The notes beneath the pieces were generated by a model that was not told the DNA's origin, did not search any database, and was given only the letters and a program-made list of their open reading frames with translations. A stretch of 9,204 nucleotides of DNA, taken from contig CALVVC010000040.1 in assembly GCA_944363755.1 (NCBI GenBank), positions 1-9,204 of the forward strand, read 5' to 3'. Each line of letters begins with the position of its first letter. Position 1 is the first letter of the stretch. The DNA is from an uncultured Bacilli bacterium (GTDB lineage: Bacteria; Bacillota_I; Bacilli_A; RF39; UBA660). Positions 7,284 to 9,204 of the stretch are shown in pieces. The translations under genes were made by a program, and so were the position numbers.

Positions 7284-7748
7284 ATGAATATAAAAGATTT
7301 GTTAGATGGTAAGGTTAATAATATATCAATAGACGAAGAATTTACTATTCCTAAAGAAGTATATGCTAATACTGATATAAAAGATTTAGCAAAAGTTAAA
7401 GTAAAAGGTAATTTAACATATCCAGATGTTGATGATTTATTATTAGAAGTAGATTGTTCTTCTATAATGAAATTAAATGATTCAGTTAGTTTAAAACCAG
7501 TTAGTTATTCCTTTCCTTTTAAAATAAGTGAAAATGTTACCGAATTTTTAGAAAAAGATAAATTTAGTCTTGATATTATTAGCATTTTATGGGAAAATAT
7601 AGTACTAGAGATCCCTATTCGCTATAGCGAAGTTAACAATTATGATAAATATAAAGGGGATGGATGGAGAGTTATTAGTGAAGATGAGAAAGAAATTAAT
7701 ACTAATAATCCCTTTAAAGATTTATTAAATAAGATAGAAAAGGAGTGA
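7284..7748 (+). CDS. yceD: YceD/DUF177 family protein (23S rRNA accumulation)
   Basis: A 154-residue acidic protein of the YceD/DUF177 family. Members are needed for normal 23S rRNA levels in plants and E. coli and are almost always encoded next to rpmF, as here (4 bp apart). Visible features: an N-terminal beta-rich part with [23 protein letters not shown] (about 34-56), the late [16 protein letters not shown] core (about 101-116), and the closing [11 protein letters not shown]...NPFKDLL box (about 125-149). Many relatives carry Cys pairs after the core; none is present here, so any metal-binding role is lacking. ATG 7284 is preferred: GGTGA (7274-7278) lies five bases ahead and overlaps the HD stop. 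ATG 7272 would add four residues (MVKY) and has no ribosome site. Confidence 0.82.
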   Translation: MNIKDLLDGKVNNISIDEEFTIPKEVYANTDIKDLAKVKVKGNLTYPDVDDLLLEVDCSSIMKLNDSVSLKPVSYSFPFKISENVTEFLEKDKFSLDIISILWENIVLEIPIRYSEVNNYDKYKGDGWRVISEDEKEINTNNPFKDLLNKIEKE

Positions 7749-7752
7749 TAAT

Positions 7753-7968
7753 ATGTTAAAGTTAGATATTCAAATGTTTGCAGTTCCTTTTAGAAAGGTA
7801 TCTAAAACAAGAAAGAGAATGAGAAGAAGTCATAATGCAATCGACGTACCAGGAATGGTTAAATGTCCTAACTGTGGTGAAATGATTAAAGCACATCGCG
7901 TTTGCCCTAAATGTGGAAGTTATAAAGGGAAAACAGTTGTAGATATGACTGAAAAAGAGGAGGCTTAA
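7753..7968 (+). CDS. rpmF: Ribosomal protein L32 (bL32) with cleavable-looking N-terminal extension
   Basis: L32 is a small zinc-ribbon protein of the 50S subunit. From [18 protein letters not shown] onward the protein matches the standard L32 start AVPKRKTSK..RR. CPNC (residues 38-41) and CPKC (51-54) supply a complete four-Cys zinc site. The oddity is an extra nine-residue leader, MLKLDIQMF, before AVP. AGGAG (7741-7745) stands seven bases ahead of ATG 7753. The second ATG (7774) has no ribosome site and would still add MF. The leader resembles MLKLNLQFF of Firmicutes L27, which the Prp cysteine protease removes before Ala. Removal here after Phe9 would leave exactly the normal mature L32 N-terminus. 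Length is 71 residues, 62 after the presumed cut. Confidence 0.95.
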   Translation: MLKLDIQMFAVPFRKVSKTRKRMRRSHNAIDVPGMVKCPNCGEMIKAHRVCPKCGSYKGKTVVDMTEKEEA

Positions 7969-7984
7969 GACTAAGTCTTTTTTT
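7967..7984 (+). terminator. Rho-independent terminator overlapping the rpmF stop
   Basis: AAGAC (7967-7971) pairs with GTCTT (7975-7979) around a 3-base loop, with a run of seven T (7978-7984). The 5' arm uses the last two bases of the rpmF stop codon, so the hairpin is very tight to the gene. The stem is short, so termination may be partial. Confidence 0.6.
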
Positions 7985-7985
7985 G

Positions 7986-8014
7986 TTGATTATTTTATAA
8001 TCTTATGATAGTAT
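7986..8014 (+). promoter_or_regulatory. Promoter for the unknown membrane protein gene
   Basis: TTGATT (7986-7991), a 17-bp spacer and extended -10 TGATAGTAT (8006-8014), giving a start near 8021, about 20 bases before ATG 8040. A perfect TATAAT at 7996-8001 is an alternative -10 but lacks a -35 at the right distance. Confidence 0.5.
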
Positions 8015-8039
8015 ATAAGAACAGAAAAGAGGAAGAGTT

Positions 8040-8801
8040 ATGAAAGTAATTAGAGATGAAGATAAGAAGAGTAATAAGTATATAATGAGGTTTGAAGTAG
8101 AAAAAGGAAAATGCAATAAGTATATAAACGATGAAAGTAATATAATGATTAAAAGAACTACAGAAGACTATAATAATTTGGTTGTTTATATGGCAGATGG
8201 TTCGAAACCTAGGTATGCTAATATTGAAAAGAATAAAATAAAAGTACTAAAATTAATGAGAGACCAACATTTTAGAAATAAAAAGTTATTAAAAAGATTA
8301 ATAGTAAAAGAAAAGATAGCTATGGCTGTGGCGATACCTTTACTTATTACTGGTTTTGGCAGCATACCATTATCAATTTTAAATGATATGAGTTTATTTA
8401 GTGTTTCTGCTGTAGTAACATTTTCTTCTTTTGCTCTTCTTACGCCTTTAACAGCATATGGTAAATCAATTGCGTATAAAATTGAAGATATTAAAAAGGG
8501 AGACTTTGTGATAGAAAATGAAGAAGTACTAAATGAAGCAGATTTAGAAAATAAAAATATATTAGAAAATGTTAAGTATAAAGATAAAGCAGTAATAAAT
8601 AAAATAAAGCAAGAAAAAGATAAAGAGAATGATAAGCACTATTTTGATATTAATAGTATTGGTATTGATGGCCTATCATTAGATGCTTTAAGAAAGATAA
8701 AAGATAATATAGAAAGAGAAAACTATTTAGGTTTAGTTATGACTGATGAGGGAACTAAAGGTAATATTGAATCTAAAGGCAAGTCATATGTAAAAAAATA
8801 A
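8040..8801 (+). CDS. Unknown membrane protein with two central TM segments
   Basis: I do not recognise this 253-residue protein. The N-terminal third (1-90) is soluble and charged, with VVYMADGSKPRYANIEKNK (48-66). A strongly basic stretch (79-92, FRNKKLLKRLIVKEK) precedes two adjacent membrane segments, about 93-114 and 118-139, joined by a very short loop, so a helical hairpin. By the positive-inside rule both ends lie in the cytoplasm. The tail (about 145-253) is highly charged and helix-prone, with Glu/Lys-rich stretches (156-200). AGAGGAAGAG (8028-8037) is a good ribosome site just before ATG. It is a one-gene unit with its own promoter and a strong terminator, standing between the L32 operon and a recombinase-like gene. 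That placement suggests an accessory, lineage-restricted gene; no function is offered. Confidence 0.7.
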   Translation: MKVIRDEDKKSNKYIMRFEVEKGKCNKYINDESNIMIKRTTEDYNNLVVYMADGSKPRYANIEKNKIKVLKLMRDQHFRNKKLLKRLIVKEKIAMAVAIPLLITGFGSIPLSILNDMSLFSVSAVVTFSSFALLTPLTAYGKSIAYKIEDIKKGDFVIENEEVLNEADLENKNILENVKYKDKAVINKIKQEKDKENDKHYFDINSIGIDGLSLDALRKIKDNIERENYLGLVMTDEGTKGNIESKGKSYVKK

Positions 8802-8818
8802 AATTTGTTGTAATTTTG

Positions 8819-8850
8819 AAAATTGACTTAAAAATAGGGGTCAATTTTTT
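8819..8850 (+). terminator. Rho-independent terminator after the unknown membrane protein gene
   Basis: AAAATTGAC (8819-8827) pairs perfectly with GTCAATTTT (8840-8848) over 9 bp around a 12-base loop and runs into six T (8845-8850), then ATTTT. It lies 18 bases after the stop codon at 8801. Confidence 0.8.
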
Positions 8851-8915
8851 ATTTTCTCTAGAAGAATTTATAAAATTAGAGAGTGTTTATACCTCCAAAT
8901 ACTATTTTTCGTAAA

Positions 8916-8944
8916 TTGCAATCTATTTTAACTTATGTTAGAGT
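8916..8944 (+). promoter_or_regulatory. Possible promoter inside the inverted-repeat loop
   Basis: TTGCAA (8916-8921), 17-bp spacer, then TGTTAGAGT (8936-8944), an extended -10 whose hexamer TAGAGT matches consensus at four of six. The start would be near 8951, downstream of the 5' repeat arm, so its transcript could not form the blocking helix. Confidence 0.45.
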
Positions 8945-8951
8945 GTAGGCA

Positions 8952-8961
8952 TCTACGTAGA
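8952..8961. promoter_or_regulatory. Perfect 10-bp palindrome at the predicted transcription start
   Basis: TCTACGTAGA is its own reverse complement and sits on the start predicted from the promoter at 8916-8944. A repressor operator is one reading; it is short enough to be chance. Confidence 0.3.
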
Positions 8962-8991
8962 AATATTAAAATTATTGGAGGTATAAATATT

Positions 8992-9204
8992 ATGAAACAA
9001 GAAGAAAATAAAGAAAAGACTGAGAAAAAATTTATTAGTCTTTTATCAGACACTACATTTAAACACTTCTTTAAAATAGAAGATTATAAAGAGTTCTTTA
9101 ATACTATTTTAAAACCATATACTAATGTGGATATTAGTGAGTTTAGATTATATGATACTGAATTTAATAGTGGTAATGAAAAACGTGATTATCGCCTAGA
9201 TATA
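8992..9204 (+). CDS. PD-(D/E)XK nuclease family (Rpn/PDDEXK_2-type) protein, N-terminal part
   Basis: The first 71 codons of a gene that continues beyond the window. After a charged start (1-13), FISLLSDTTFKHFFK (14-28) matches the opening of the Rpn/PDDEXK_2 family, usually L(S)D.xFKxxF. EFFNTIL (34-40) follows, then the first nuclease core strand ending in NEKRDYRLDI, whose Asp70 corresponds to the family's catalytic Asp. Relatives in E. coli (RpnA) are DNA endonucleases that promote RecA-independent recombination; many are annotated as transposases and occur in multiple copies. GGAGGT (8977-8982), nine bases ahead of ATG, is a strong ribosome site but lies inside an inverted-repeat arm. 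The gene has a promoter-like site of its own and is insulated from upstream by a terminator. The later D/E-x-K residues are outside the window, so activity cannot be judged. Confidence 0.8.
   Translation, partial: MKQEENKEKTEKKFISLLSDTTFKHFFKIEDYKEFFNTILKPYTNVDISEFRLYDTEFNSGNEKRDYRLDI

Larger units (their letters stand above)
8882..8991 (+). repeat. Long-range inverted repeat sequestering the Rpn-like gene's ribosome site
   Basis: TTTATACCTCCAA (8886-8898) is the exact reverse complement of TTGGAGGTATAAA (8975-8987). The second copy contains the GGAGG Shine-Dalgarno site of the next gene (ATG 8992). In RNA the helix can extend outward by four more pairs (8882-8885 with 8988-8991, two A-U and two G-U), reaching the base before ATG. 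The loop is 76 bases. A transcript entering from upstream would fold and hide the ribosome site; one started inside the loop would not. This 190-base intergenic region otherwise holds the terminator at 8819-8850 and a promoter-like site. Confidence 0.75.

Noticed and set aside
7774..7776. Internal ATG as the true L32 start
   Set aside because: No ribosome site precedes it, and the product would still carry an extra MF, while ATG 7753 has AGGAG at ideal spacing.
8886..8987. Inverted repeat as terminal repeats of a tiny transposon
   Set aside because: The interval is only about 100 bp with no flanking target duplication seen, and the 3' arm is placed exactly on the ribosome site, which a regulatory helix explains better.
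1..9204. Mollicute code 4 (TGA read as Trp)
   Set aside because: All visible Trp codons are TGG, and TGA ends rsh, the HD gene and yceD at expected family lengths.
1..9204. CRISPR array, tRNA or rRNA
   Set aside because: No regularly spaced repeats, cloverleaf or rRNA-like stretch was found on either strand by eye.

Overview
This is an AT-rich chromosomal segment from a Gram-positive-type bacterium of the Bacilli/Mollicutes-like part of the Firmicutes. The fused SecDF, the rsh-dtd pair, strong Shine-Dalgarno sites (AGGAG, GGAGG) and the comN-like gene before secDF point there. Tryptophan is always TGG, and TGA ends rsh, the HD gene and yceD. The standard bacterial code is therefore in use, which excludes Mycoplasma/Spiroplasma code 4. 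An uncultured gut lineage such as the RF39 group would fit, but that placement is an inference.

Layout, all genes on the + strand. Bases 1-243 are the C-terminal end of an IS200/IS605-type TnpB nuclease. A structured non-coding stretch follows (about 244-380) that resembles a TnpB right-end (omega) RNA, then a terminator-like hairpin (383-411). A promoter at 398-425 starts a compact housekeeping run: a ComN-like protein (458-724), SecDF translocation motor (735-3005), bifunctional (p)ppGpp synthetase/hydrolase Rsh (3030-5183), D-aminoacyl-tRNA deacylase Dtd (5180-5614) and an AI-2E/PerM-type permease (5617-6678). A second consensus promoter (6704-6732) drives an HD-domain hydrolase (6778-7278), a YceD/DUF177 protein (7284-7748) and ribosomal protein L32 (7753-7968), ending at a terminator that overlaps the rpmF stop. 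A two-segment membrane protein of unknown function (8040-8801) stands alone with its own promoter and terminator. The window closes with the start of a PD-(D/E)XK (Rpn/PDDEXK_2-type) recombinase-like gene (8992 to beyond 9204).

The first operon joins protein export, stringent response and translation quality control. The second joins 23S rRNA/50S assembly (YceD) with an L32 made with an unusual N-terminal extension.

Most interesting observations: (1) L32 begins MLKLDIQMF before the normal AVP start. This closely resembles the Prp-protease-cleaved leader of Firmicutes L27 and suggests a second ribosomal protein matured this way. (2) The Rpn-like gene has its ribosome site locked in a 13-bp perfect (17-bp with wobbles) inverted repeat, with a plausible promoter inside the loop. 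This resembles the fold-back protection of IS10 transposase. (3) SecDF has Asn in place of the conserved SecF proton-pathway Asp. (4) The TnpB omega-like RNA abuts the comN-secDF promoter, so its natural guide could be that promoter.
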